Assembly (NCBI GenBank): GCA_022578965.1
Contig: MU400781.1
Span: 1 to 44,962, forward strand
DNA: 44,962 nucleotides
DNA from: Xylaria sp. FL1777
Taxonomy: Eukaryota > Ascomycota > Sordariomycetes > Xylariales > Xylariaceae
Direction of reading: 5' to 3'
A model generated the notes under the pieces. That model was not told where the DNA came from, searched no databases, and saw only the letters and a program-made list of their open reading frames with translations. How positions within the stretch are numbered: position 1 is the first letter of the stretch; every line of letters starts with the position of its first letter. A program made the translations under genes and the position numbers. Positions 1 to 12,440 of this stretch are shown here, one piece after another.

Positions 1-354
1 TACTAAGCTTATAATAATTTAAAGCTTATTAAGCTTATAATAATTTAATGCTTACTAAACTTGCAATAATTTAAAAAAAGTTACTACTTTTTTTACTTTT
101 TTTTTGTTTATATAATTATACATTTTTTATATTTAGTTATTTATTTAATTCTAGTTCTTTAGCTATTAATTTTTTATAACTACTAAGCACTAATATATTT
201 ATTACTTTTAATCCTTTAAGACCTTTATTAATGCATAGTAATAAAAGTACCTTAAAAACTTCTTTAATGAACTACTATTAAAGATCTTATTATTACTTGC
301 AAATTAAGACCTTAAAAGCAAACCCGTTATATTAGTATATAACAGGTCCGTTAT
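1..354. repeat. Dispersed AT-rich repeat, copy 1 (cut by window start)
   Basis: This stretch aligns without gaps to 43,324-43,677 (constant offset 43,323); the differences are almost all C/T or G/A transitions. It begins with a 26-bp tandem unit (starts at about 0, 26 and 52) built on TTACTAAGCTTATAATAATT. It ends at an imperfect palindrome, ACCCGTTATAT-TAGT-ATATAACAGGT (about 322-347), after which the two copies diverge, so this may be an element terminus. This copy keeps more C and G than copy 2. The family is unknown, and the element probably extends left of the window. Confidence 0.8.
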
Positions 355-3300
355 AGTAGCACACATATTATAAAAGTAAAATATCTAATAATCATTATTA
401 GTTATTTTTTCTAAGTAAAAAAATCATTTAAATTTTTATAAAATAATAAAATTAATTTTTTCTATAATAAAATTAATGTCTTTTATAGCAAGCAATACTT
501 GTTTTACTTTTTGTAATAACATATTATTTAATATATAATCAGTTTTATTTGTTTTTATATTACTAAAACACATATTTAAATAAAGCTGCTTTATAACATC
601 TTAAAACAGTTTTGCAAAACACTTATAAAAAGGCTATTTCTTTTTAATGTATTAAATACACTTAATAGTTAATTTAACGCTATAAACGTTTTTGTTTAAA
701 GCATTTTAAGCATAAGCTTTTTTTAAAATAAATAACTTTATTTATTTTTAAGTATTATAATTAGCGTTTGTTGTTTTAATGCCATTTTTAATTATAACAT
801 AGCTATTTTATAAATATTTGTTTTTATAAGCAATAGTAAATATAAATAAATCTCTTTTATTATATGTTTATAAAACTAGTTTTTAGTCCGTAAAAAGTAA
901 TAAAAATTCTAGTGGTATTAAATTATAACGTTAAAAAATTAATTCTTTATTAATTTTACTTTATTAATAAGTATTATATAATATAAATAGCAAATCAAAT
1001 AGCTAATATATACAAAATTCTTTAAATAAACAAAAAAATCCCTTGCTTTTGTAGTAATAACTAGTACATATATATTATATTTAAAATTAATAATTTACTA
1101 AACAAAAAATAATGCAGCTAAAAAATTTGCTATATTTTTTTAAGCATTTAAAACACTATTTAAGTAATATTAAGCTTATAACTTAAATTAAAGCAGCAGC
1201 TAAATTTTAAGCCCTATATGTAAACAATTTTCTGCTTCTGTAAAAATTAATATATAAAAGCTTAACTAATAGTTTATTAATTAATTTTTTTATAAAAATA
1301 AAGCATAGCAGTTATTTTTTTTTTTTTAATAGCTTTAAGCTTTTAGTTAGCGTAAAGCTATTATAGCTAACTGTTTTTTTACTTTTAACTTCTTGTTGCT
1401 TAGTATTAACGTTATAATAAAATCATTAATAATATAATTAAATCTAGTTTTTTTTAAATATTTATTAACTTTTTAAATTTTAAGTTATATTATACCTTAA
1501 AATTAATATTAAACAAAAGTTTTAAGTGCAATACTAAATAAATTTATACTTCTTTTTTAACCTCATAAATTTTAACAACAAATATTTATATTATTATAGC
1601 TTCTCTTTTTACTTTAGCAATTTGTTTATATAAAAAAAAAGTCTTAAGCATTAAAAATTAAAAATATATTTATAACTATAAGCTTATTTAAAAAAAATCC
1701 AAAAAGTTAAATAAAACTAGTTGTTATTTAGCAATAATGCTAATAAAAAAAAAAAAACAAGTTTTGTTACAATTATGCTCTTTAAATAAAATGCGTAATT
1801 ATATAATAATTGCATATAATATTACTTTTTATATGTGTTATTTTTATGTTTTAAATTAGTTTTTTTAGTAAGCTTACTAAACTTAGTCCATTGTTTTATA
1901 AAAAAAGCATTTTAAAAGTAAAAAATAAAAAGCTTTAATAAAAAGCTTAATAATATTACTAAAAAAAAATTAATTATTAGTACAGTAAATAATAATAACA
2001 AAACTAACTTTTTAACTAATAATTATATATTAAAAATTAAGCTATACTAGTTATAACGCCTACAGTAAAAAATAGCGCTTAAAAACAAATCTTATTAAAA
2101 ACATAATATTTTTAGTTTTTAACTTTTGCTTTAATAACTTAAGTAGTACTACTACCTTTATTACTGCTAGCATTTATAAATATATAGCTATTGTTTACTA
2201 TATTAATAACCTAAGTAGTACTAATATTTTTATTGCTGCTAAAAATTATAAACGTTTTGCGTTTTTTTTTTTTTTTTTTTAAATACAAAATAACTATACC
2301 TTTTAGTTCTTAGCACTAATTTCATTATTATTACTAAAATAAAGTAGCATAAAATAAAGTAGCATAGTTATAAACACTAGTTTAATACTTTTATATACTA
2401 AATAAACTATATAATATATATTTTAATACAGTAAATTAATTAGTATTAAAAAAATAAAATAATTAAATAAAACATGCCTAATTAATGCTAAACTTTTATA
2501 ACTTTTATTGTTTGTTCTTTTTATATGTTTTAAATTTATTGCTAAGTTTATAAAAAAACAAGTATACCTTTTATTTAACTATATTATAACTAAGCTATAC
2601 TTAAACATATTATATAATCACCTCATTTATTACAATTTATTTCATTACTTATTTATATATTTTATATAACTATATGCAAAAAAATTAATTAAGCATATAT
2701 ATTAAAAAAAGCGTAAGCTTTTTATAAGTTTTAAAGTGCGCTATAAGCTAGCTACTTTAAAACTTAAAAAATGCTTTAAATTAGAAAAAAAGTAACATTA
2801 AAAAACATATAATAATTTTCCTTCTTTTTTTTTGTTTTATAAGCACTACTTGTTTATTTAGCTAATTAATATGCTATTAACGTTATAGCTAGCTATTAAC
2901 AGGTTTAAAAAAACAGTAAGTAAGCTAAAAAACATACTAACTACTATAAAAAACCTACTTTTTTTATAAAAAGTAGAAAAATAAAGTAGTAAAAAAAAAA
3001 CATAAATGTACATATAGCATAAAAGCAGCCCTTATATAAAAGTTGCCAAAGCAACGCTAGTTTAATTAATAAACTAAACACATTAAATAGTTAAGCTAAA
3101 TATTTCTAATAGTTAACATATTATTAATTAATTAATTAATTAATTAATTTATTTTAACGTTAAGTATAAAGCTTTAGCTATTTTATATACTTCTTAAAAA
3201 GTTTTAAATATAGCAAACTTTATTTATAATATAATAAAATATATTAGTACAAAAAGTTTAGTTAATTAATTAATTAATTAATTAAGTAATTAATTAGTTT

Positions 3301-6300
3301 AACTAATATATATAATATATTACTACTAAATATAATGCTATTTTATGCCTTTAAAGGCTTTATTATTTTAATGCTTATAATTACTACAACTTAATTTTCT
3401 AGGCTAAAAACTATTAGTCCTTTGTTTAATATGCAAATTATCTAGCAAATAATTAATATATTATAAGATTTTAATTATTTTATATCTTTTTTTCTTTTAT
3501 ATTAATAAATTTATTTTTTAATTCAGTTTTTATGTTTATATTATTTAATTTATTTATTAATGCTTAGCAATTAATAAAAAAGCAAATATTTAAAAAAATA
3601 TTTAGCTTTATACTGCTAAGCAACTGTATGCTATTTAAATTAGTAAACTTTAATAATTAAACATATATAAATAAAAATCTTTTGCTGCTTTTTTTTTTAT
3701 TATTAGTTTTTTTGCTACTATTTGCTATTTTATTTAAACATAAAGCAATTTTAAAAAACGTTTTTTCTTAAGCCTTATACTTAGTTATAGCTAAGCTAAT
3801 TATATAAGCTATATTTGTTTAGCTAAAAATAACAAGTAATTTAATAACTTTTAGTACTTTTACTTTTTGTTTTTTAAAACTAAAAAACAGTAATATAATA
3901 CTACTTTTTAAAGCTAAATAATATATTGTTTTATTATTTACTTTTTTAATAAAAACATAAGCAAGCAGTTTTATATAAAAATAAACACTTAGTGCTAAGT
4001 AAATATATATTGCTATAAAAAACAAAATAAACTTTTTTGCTAAAAATTTACTTTTGTTTATTATACTTAAACTAAAATAAATGTTAGTTGTTATAATAAT
4101 TAACATTTTTTTACTAAATAAATTGTAAGCTAAAATAGCTAAATTAAATTTTATGTTTTTAGAAAAACTTTCTTTTTTTTTTTTATTACTTGCATTTATT
4201 TATGCATATAAGTGTTTTTAAACCTTAATAAAATATTTTATTGTTAGTATACTTAGCTTATGTTTTAATAAAAAAATAAATAAAAACAAAGCATAATTAT
4301 TGCACTGTAAAAACAATTATGCTGCTTTAAAATTAACAATATACTATAGCTTATTATTATGTATAATAAGTCGAAATTTATTAATAAGCCTAAAATAAAG
4401 CAATAAAAAGTTATTTGTTGCTTAAGCATTTAGTATATTTTAGTTTTTTTTGGTTTAAGTTTTAAAGCAAAATTAATTTAAAAAACTATGTAATTATATA
4501 TTGCCTTATGCTTTTATTTGCTGTTTTAAGCAAACTAATTTTACAACGTTTTTTATTAGTACTAAGCTTTTAGCTTTTTTAATAGCACAAACAATTTAAG
4601 CAGTTATTGCTTTTTTATTGCTATTGCTTATAATTTTAACAGCTTTATAAATAATATAACTTTTATATTTATTATTTATATTTTATATATATTAATTGTT
4701 AAAATTATAATTATTGCTTTTTAAATTTTATTATTAGTATTTTTTTCATTTTTTATACGTTAAGTGCTTACTTAAAGTATAACTATATGTTGCTTATATA
4801 AAAGCTATTAAATTTGTTAAACTTTTAGCTAGCAATATGCTACTTATTAAAAAAAACTAAGCAAAATTGCTAGCTATAAAAATATATAAAAAGCTATTAA
4901 ATTGTTTTTTGTTCTTTATATTACAGTTTTTATGCATAGCTTTTTTAACTTAAAATAAAAGTTTAGCTAAAACTATACTAATTTTATTAATAATAAAAAC
5001 AAGCTTATTTTGCTATAATTATATAGTACTTTTATTTTTTAATGTTAAACTTTAAAAAGTTTGTTTATTATGCACTTTAAACCTTATTGCTAAATATATT
5101 ATAACGTTATTAATACTTATTGCTGCGCTTTTAATAAAAGCAGTAATTAATATTTTGTTTTTTTTTTTAACTAAAAAAACACTTTATATATAGCTTAAAT
5201 AACAACAGATTTTTTAGTACTGCTTTATTTTCCTAAAAAACTAATAGTAGTAAATAGTTTTAATACATTTTTTTATACTACGTTAGCGTTAAAGTTAAAC
5301 TTTTAGTATATAAGCAAAACTGCTTTACTTTGTTTTACATTTAAACTTTTTTTTGCATATATTATACAGCTAATAATGCAATATTTTATTAAAAAAAAAT
5401 ATTTAATAAAAACAGTATTACTTTTAAAATTATTTAATGTTAATATTTAAAAATACTATTAGTTTTAGTTAAACTTAAAACTTAGTATTATAAACTTACT
5501 TTTTTTAATTAAGTTTTTATAGTTATATATATAACCTAGCCTTTTTAAAACAATGTACTTATTTTTTTTTTAATGTAATTTTTTAAAATTGCTAATTTAG
5601 GTTGCACTAGTTATATTAGTGTAACGCTAATTTATTTAGCTAGTATAACATTATTACTATTTTTACTATTTTTTATCTAGTTAAAAATATTTGTTTAATT
5701 TTTAGTAAATATATTAAAACGTATATCTTTAACGTTTTTAACGTTTGCTTATTAAATAAGTTGTTTAAAGTTATTTAATATATTAAATAGCTTATTTATT
5801 TTTTTAAATAACTGTTTAAACTAGTTAAAATTATAACGTAAAAAATGCAGAGATTTTTTTAGCTAGTTTTTTTCTATGTTTATTAATTACTAATTATTAT
5901 TAAATAGTAAATTATTGTTATTTATTAAATTAGCTTATTAATTTTTTTATGTTTTAGCGTTTTTTGCTGCTTTTTTTTTTAACTTTTTTAGCTAATTTAA
6001 ATTTTTAACTTTAAATAAAAGCTTATTATTTAACTAAGCGTAATAATAATCTCAAAGTTTAAAAGCAAGCATTTTAATTAAAGTATTAAAACAATGCTAT
6101 AAAACAAATAATAAAAGCCTTAGTATAACGCTTTAATTTAAATTGTTTATATTTATGCTATTAATAGATTGTTTACTAAGAACTAAAATCTGCTTTTTAT
6201 TAATAAGCTTTTAAACTATTTTTTTAAAAAAGGAAATATTTTTGTTTATTAAAAAATAATGTAGTAATAATTCCTTTTTTAGTTTTTTTATAAAATAAAA

Positions 6301-8917
6301 GCTATTTGCATAATCGTACAAACATATATTTTAAAGCATTGTTTTTTTATACACATAAACTTACATATAAAAAAAAACCTAACTTTTTTTGCTTAATAAG
6401 TTTAATAGTAGCTAAATAGCATTAAAACTAAAGCAATTAATTATATACTATAAGAAAACTTTTAATATATAAGTATAAAAGTAATTAAAGTTAACTATAG
6501 CTTAGTTTTTTATAAATAAATAATAGTTTAACATTTTAAGCAAATTAGCATAAATTTTAATAGCTAAAAGCTTTTAAGCAGTTATTAGTTTATTAAAAAG
6601 CAAAGCTATAAACTTATAAAAAACTATGTTAGCTTTATTATTTGTTATAAAAAATAGCACAATAAAATTGCTTTTTACTTTTTTTATGTTTTTTTTATAA
6701 AGTTGTTTTTGTTAATATTATGCTATTTAATTTAAGATTTTTTTTGTAAACATTATAAGTTTATAATGTTTAATTAGCGCTTTTATTATATAATTTAGCA
6801 TATAATATATAATAAAAAAAGTTTAAAAGCATTTTTATAAAAATGTAAAGTTATAATTGCATTAAAATATTAATGCTATAATTAAATTAGTTTTGCTAAC
6901 ATATAAATAATTCTTTTTAATTTTAATAAAGCTATTTTTGGTTATATATATTACTTTTACTAATGTTTAAAAATAGCTAAATTAACAAGCTATTTTTTTA
7001 TGTAGTTTTTTTTAACAAGTGTTTATATAAGCATAACAATTATTATAAGCGTTTAAAAAAGCATGCTGCTATTTTATATATAACATTAATAATGTTTTAT
7101 TAAACTAAAAATGCTTTAGTATATTTAAAACGTTAATACAAATAATAGTATAGCTAACATTATTAATTAAATTATTATTTAAATACTACTTTTTTTATTA
7201 GTATTTCAAATTTTAATTATTTAGTAAACATAGTGCACTTCGTTAAAAAAAAAATCTATATAGCTAATAATGCGCTTTTTTAGGCCTAAAATCCTATTAG
7301 TAGTTAAATTATTAATTAGTTTATGTATTATAGTATTGTTAGCTAGCTATAACATTTTATGCAAATAAAAGCTCTTTTAACTATTGCTTTTTATTATACT
7401 ATAATATATAGCAACTTTATTAAATGCTTTAGCTTTTACTACGTTTTTAATAAACATGTTTATATATATTTAAAACATTTAAGCAGCAGCTATAAAATCT
7501 TAATATATAGTTTTAACAAATTTAAGGCTTTATTAATTACTATTAAAGCTTACCTAGTATTTATTTAGTGCTTTAACTTATGCTAAGTTTTTAAAAAGCA
7601 CTATTTTAAGAATTACAAAGCTGCTTTAATCCTTAGAATTAATAATAAACTAAATTATAAGTAAGCTATGCATAACAATTAGCAACTATAATTAACCTTT
7701 AAAAATATTTTTCCGTTTGCAAAAATAAAGCTATTTATACTTAATTAATTAAACATTTCTTAGTATAATCTTAATATATAAATTGCTATAATATTTATAA
7801 TAGCAAACAAAGCGCTTTTTAGTATTTAAATCTGTTAAGCTTAAAAAGCAGCATGCTTTTTAAACTGCAGCTTATATGTTTTGTTTAACTAAAGCCTTTA
7901 AAATAAAAGTGCTATTATTTTGAATTTTATTATTTATAAATAAAAATAAAAAAAAAAAATCTACTATATAATAACTCTTATATTATAAAAAATAACATTA
8001 AACCTAAACGTTTTAGCTAACGCTAATATTGCAAGCATAAACGTTATTTCTAATAGCAAAAGCGTTTTTGTGCCTTTTTTCTTTATATAAAAAAAAATGC
8101 AAAAATGCCTTTAAATAAAAATCTTTATTAAAGCAATTAGTAAAGCTAGTATACTGCTATATTTTAAAATACTTTATACTATTAACTTTAGCAAAATTAA
8201 TAATTTTTGCTACAAAACAAGCAATATTAATACTATTCTTAAATAAAGTAACGCTGCAAAAACTTATGCTTAATATAGTTTTTTTAATTTTTAGAATAAC
8301 GTTTTTATTAATACTAGTTCTTTAAATATTTTTGTTTTTGTTAAATACTGTAAATATATTAAACTTTATTAAATTATTTTGTTTTATTAAGCTAGGCTAT
8401 TACTACTGCTTAGTGCTAAAAATATATTAAAAGCTTTATAGTTGCTTAATTAATACACTAAAAATAAAGTTTTAGTTAATTATATAGTTTGCTTAAACAA
8501 TATTAGGATTTTTTTTAGCAAAAATACATATTTTATTTATTAATAATAATAATATATTATTAACTAAAAAACTAGCTAACGCTGCATTATTAATAAAAAT
8601 ATTTGCATATAATAAATTATTAACTTTTAATTAAGCTAAAGCATTTATAACTTATTAATAACGTATATATAATAAATTTTTAGCATTTTATAGTTTAAGC
8701 TTTATAATATTTATTTAAAAAATTTAAACAATATTATATAAACTAAAAACTGCATAAAACAAAGCAGTAGCAATATATAAAACATTTTGTTTTTAAACTA
8801 TAATTTGTTTTTTTAATTAGCAATAAACATTTGCTAGTTATTTTTAATTTTTAGCATAAAACTTAATAATATATCCGTATAAAATATGCAAAAAAATCAA
8901 TCGTTTTTTTATAAAAC
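355..8917. other. Degraded AT-rich block, no intact gene
   Basis: This is very AT-rich DNA with stop codons in every frame at short intervals. Residual C and G occur mainly as GC, AC/GT and AG/CT steps. Its few open frames (for example 3,819-4,106 minus and 7,359-7,568 plus) encode only low-complexity I/L/K/F/Y strings, as expected from AT-rich DNA. I read it as mutated transposon remains, but I could not assign a family to any part of it. Confidence 0.75.
3121..3286. repeat. Two TTAA microsatellite tracts
   Basis: An (ATTA)n tract at about 3,121-3,149 and a (TTAA)n tract at about 3,261-3,286 flank roughly 110 bp of AT-rich sequence. These are simple repeats with no sign of function. Confidence 0.85.
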
Positions 8918-9133
8918 TAATAGAAAAGTTAATAAGTAGTAAAATAAATAATAGATTTTCTAAGTTTTATATAATACTAGCTAATCTAGTATTTCTATAG
9001 TGGGTGTAAGGCATAGGCTATATATGCTCTATTTTTACAGCTATAATGTGTGGCTTAGCTTATAAAGCTAGTGCTCCTTATAAACTTTCTTTTAAAGGTT
9101 ATTAGTTCGACTTTTTATGCAGGCTTATTAAAA
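8918..9133 (-). repeat. LTR (3' LTR of the minus-strand element)
   Basis: This 216-bp sequence aligns without gaps to 16,741-16,956 and differs mainly by transitions. Shared landmarks are TAGATTTTCTAAGTTTTATA, the GCTTAGCTTATAAAGC stretch and TTATGCAGG near the right end. It is noticeably richer in C and G than the surrounding DNA. The exact termini are uncertain because no clean TG...CA pair is visible, perhaps erased by mutation. Confidence 0.85.
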
Positions 9134-9689
9134 TGCTAGCTTTTAAAAAAAAAGCTGCTGCTTTTAGTAGTTTTCTAGTTGTTTACTATAATAATAATTA
9201 TATACTTTTGTTTTTTATATTTTTTTTTATAGAGTTTTTTTTAGCTTTAGCTTACTACTTTGTTGCACTTTTTTTTTTTTTTTTATTGCTAGCTTTTTAT
9301 TTGCTAATTAACTATTAGTTTTATTACTTATACTAGTGTTTTTCTTTAAAGGTTTAATTAATAATACAAGCATTGCTTTTTTAACTGTTTTATGCTGCTT
9401 TATTTACTTAGGAGCAAATATATTTTTAAATAATATCTTTAGCTTAATTAATTTGTTAGCAAGCGTAGTATTATTAGTTATTAATACTTTTATAAGTGCT
9501 TAAGGTAGTATTTTTATTAGTGCTTCTTTTATTAAAGGAAAGCTTATAATATTAAACTTTATTTTACGTAGTTTTTTTTGCTTGCGAAGCTTAAATTTAG
9601 TTGCGTTAATATTATTAAGCTTGTTAGCATTTTTAAGCTTAAAAGTAGCTTAGTTGCAAAGTTTGCTTTTTTTTTTTTTTTAATACTTA

Positions 9690-9855
9690 TTAATTAGCTT
9701 TTTGAAGTAGCATAACTTAAACACGGTTATTTATTAGTTATGCTTATAACTTTAGCTTTTTTATTTAACTAAATATTTATATTTGTTTTTTTTGCAGTTA
9801 AAGCAATATTGTACGATAACTTTTACTTTGTATATTTTTTTTTTTTTATTTAAGT
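9690..9855 (-). pseudogene. Possible chromodomain remnant at the pol C-terminus
   Basis: Just downstream of the integrase C-terminus, one minus-strand frame reads a stretch resembling the second half of a chromodomain: an N-K-stop-P step where N/D-E-W-x-P is usual, then a short helix-like L-x-x-A-x-x-x-x-L-I pattern. The stop sits where the conserved Trp would be, which TGG-to-TAA by C-to-T on the other strand would explain. Chromodomains occur here in chromoviruses and bind H3K9-methylated chromatin. The match is by eye and weak in the first half. Confidence 0.4.
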
Positions 9856-9859
9856 TAAA

Positions 9860-11000
9860 ATGTTAGTTAGCTTTTATTAGGCTTAAAAGTAACGCTGTTT
9901 GCTTAAACGGATTATTTTTTCTTTTAGCTAGTTATAAATAAGCAACAAATATTATAAAATAAATGCGGTAATAAAATAGAAAATTTAATTTATAGGCTAA
10001 ATTATTTATTTTACGCTTTACTTTTTAAAGACCGGCTTATTGTTATAAATATTTATATAATAGCTTGCTTAGCAAATAGTACTTATTATATAATTGCAGT
10101 AGTACTTTATTGCTAAAAGCAAATTTTAATGCATAGTATATGCAGTTAAAACAACGTTTTGCTTTAACTGCTGCAAAGTTTATAGCAAGCTTAGCGTTTT
10201 GTTTTAAGTAATTTTTAATGCTTTATATTTGCTTAAATAATTGTTTATTAATTTGTTTAGTAGCAATGTTTAATAAGCTAAGCAATTTAAAGCTAAATAA
10301 TTGTTTATATAGTATAAATTATATTGCTTAAAATCTTGTAAAATTTAGATTTTATTACAAACTAAGTATTAATTTTAATTAGTTAAACTTTAGCTTAGTA
10401 AAGTTATAAAAACAAATAGCAATTTTTACTGTTTGGTTTTTTTTTTTTAATATGCTATTACTTTAAAAGTAGTACGCTATTATTATAAATAGTTTAGTGC
10501 TAAATACTTTTTATAAGCTTTTTTAGAATTTAAATATAAACTTTTTATTTTAGTTAAACATAATTTCTTAGAAAATTCTTTAGTTGCTTAATATTAGTTG
10601 TTTTACTAAAACGTTAGCTTAATTTTTAGCTATATATTTCTTATTTTTAAAAATAAGCATACTTTGTTTAAATAAATAATAAGTTATGCTTATTATATAA
10701 TTATAATAATTATAGTATAACTTTTTTTTTAGTTACTACAGAATACTTGCTAAAAATATACATAGTAACGCTAAAATAAAGTTAATTATAATTGTTTATA
10801 TAAGCAATGCGTTCTTAAGGCGTATTAGTTGCAAATTGCTTACTTTTTGTTATTAATCTGTTTTATTAAATTTGCAACTTAACTAATACTTTATATATTT
10901 TTTAATTAATTATAACTTATAGTATATAGAATATCTTTAAAGGTTCTTTATTATGCGTTTAAGTTTTGCGTGATTTTTTCTGTTGTGTATTAACTTTAAT
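9860..11000 (-). pseudogene. Retrotransposon integrase remnant
   Basis: Read on the minus strand, three parts of a gypsy integrase can be recognised. The zinc-binding region has a His-containing stretch HNRKNHA at about 10,960-10,990, followed by a C-containing SCKFNKTD stretch near 10,870. The rve core runs from IIINFILALL (about 10,767-10,796) through EIMFN-stop-NKKF (about 10,540-10,565) to LKKKNQTVKIAI (about 10,425-10,450). The C-terminal part near 9,900-10,025 reads NLAYKLNF and YRIYFIIFVAYL. By family alignment the three catalytic positions (D, D, E) now read N (10,781-10,783), N (10,553-10,555) and K (10,445-10,447). Each change is explained by G-to-A on the coding strand. In-frame stops are frequent. 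Confidence 0.85.
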
Positions 11001-11329
11001 ACTTATTAAACTATGCTATATAGTATGCATAAGCGTTGCTTTTTTATATATATACTATAAATAAAATTATTATAAATGCAAAAAGAATAGCTAAACTTAA
11101 AAAAAACTTTAATGTTTTTGTTAATACTTTACTGTTTTTTAATGCGTAGCTTTTTTATAATTTTGTAATACTTAGGGTTTACATTATAAGCTAGCTTAAA
11201 ATCTTTTTTTTATTTGTTACTTATTACTGCTTTGCTAGTATGCTTAATAATGTTTTATATAGTATTGCATTTTTTATTAACGTATTATATAGTATTTAAT
11301 ACTATTAGTTTATTAGATTACTTAATTAT

Positions 11330-11785
11330 ACTATTTTTTATAGCGTTTTATATTGCTTTAAGTTAACTAAAAGTATTAAATATATAGTTAAGCTAACTAA
11401 GCAAGTAGTATATTTAATACTTATATTATAAAAAGTATACTAATAAGTTTATTAGTTATATGTTTAAACGGTTAATAGTAAATATATTTAAAGTTGTTTT
11501 GTTTATTATATTTATATTAGCGTTATAATTAATTAGTACTATAATAGGACGCTTGTTTAAGTATATTATACTACGCAATTTTTTAGTAGCTTAAACAAAA
11601 CAAGCAACTTTTAACTTTAGAAAGCTATATTGCACTTTAGCTTTTAAAAAACATTTATTTAAGTATATTACTAGTTTTACCTATGTTAAAAAAATGTAGG
11701 TTTTTAGTATTTATTTATACTTTTTTTTAGTATAAAACACTATTATTCCGAATTTTCGTTTTTTAGAGCCGTTAACTTATATAAA
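11330..11785 (-). pseudogene. Retrotransposon RNase H remnant
   Basis: The minus strand reads VNGSKKRKFGIIVF at about 11,735-11,776. It continues with CFLKAKVQYSFLKLKVACFV and a KKLRS-IIYLNKRPIIVLINYNA stretch to about 11,520, then NRLNI and LINLLVYF. This order and spacing match the RNase H domain of fungal Ty3/gypsy pol proteins (DGSKKRGFG; E-L-E-VACLVWA; VLTDH). The first catalytic Asp of the DGS motif reads Asn (AAC, plus-strand 11,771-11,773), and the Asp and His of the TDH motif read Asn and Tyr. It lies between the reverse transcriptase and integrase remnants, as in other Ty3/gypsy elements. Confidence 0.85.
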
Positions 11786-12059
11786 TAATTGTTTTTTAAG
11801 ATTGTAGTAACGCAAAGTAGTTTCTAAATAAATTACGTTTTGCACCACGCAAAAAAATTTAAGTTTAGCAAAAGTAAAATCGTAATTTGTTGTATAAACG
11901 TAGTGCTTGTAACATTTAGAGTTTTTATTTATTACTTTACTTTTTTTACGCCTTTTAGCTAATAGCTTAGTTTTATAGTCTTGTAAAGGTTAAGCTAGCT
12001 ATATATAGTAAGGAATTAGGTTCTTTAAAAAAAAACTAGCTTTTAAATATTGTTTTAAG

Positions 12060-12440
12060 GCTTATAAGTTTTTTAAAAAAGCAAGCTATTTAAATGCTTA
12101 TATATAATTAGCAATATTAATTAGTTTTAAAGCGTTTACTTAAAAGCTTAGCAATTTAACTAACAAGTATTTAATAAACAACTTTTATAAAGCTATAATA
12201 ATATTGCGTGCTTTAAAAAAACTAAAAATCGTATTTAAATGTTTTATATGTTCTTTAAAAGTGTTAAAATAAATAATAATATTATTAATAAAACAACAAT
12301 AAAAGTTTAAGTACTAGCAAAACAACTTATTTATAAACCTTTATATATAGCTTAGCAAATTGCAAAACTTTATTAGTACTACATTAGACTTTTCTATTTT
12401 ATACAAACTAATTACAGTAAACTTGTTTTAATAATTTAAG
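12060..12440 (-). pseudogene. Retrotransposon reverse transcriptase remnant (catalytic box N-N)
   Basis: One minus-strand frame reads FINNIIIYFNTFKEHIKHLN across about 12,235-12,292, then SFFKARNIIIAL and a KLLSF stretch. This is the F-[VI]-D-D-I-[IV]-I-Y-S-D-T-F-E-E-H motif of Ty3/gypsy reverse transcriptases with both catalytic Asp codons now Asn (AAT AAT, plus-strand 12,281-12,286). Upstream, RFINKLF followed by a Y-L-N-F stretch matches the segment that normally precedes the DD box. Frameshifts and stops interrupt both sides. Confidence 0.87.

Noticed and set aside
355..8917. AT-rich block as mitochondrial DNA
   Set aside because: No rRNA, tRNA or respiratory genes are visible, stops interrupt all frames, and the same composition flanks typical nuclear genes with spliceosomal introns.
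9051..9128. tRNA-like or SINE-like sequence (D-arm-like GCTTAGCTTATAAAGC and a B-box-like GTTCGAC)
   Set aside because: The acceptor and T stems do not pair and the box spacing is too long for a tRNA. The whole 216-bp unit is repeated at 16,741-16,956 in LTR position around gypsy pol remnants, which explains it better.
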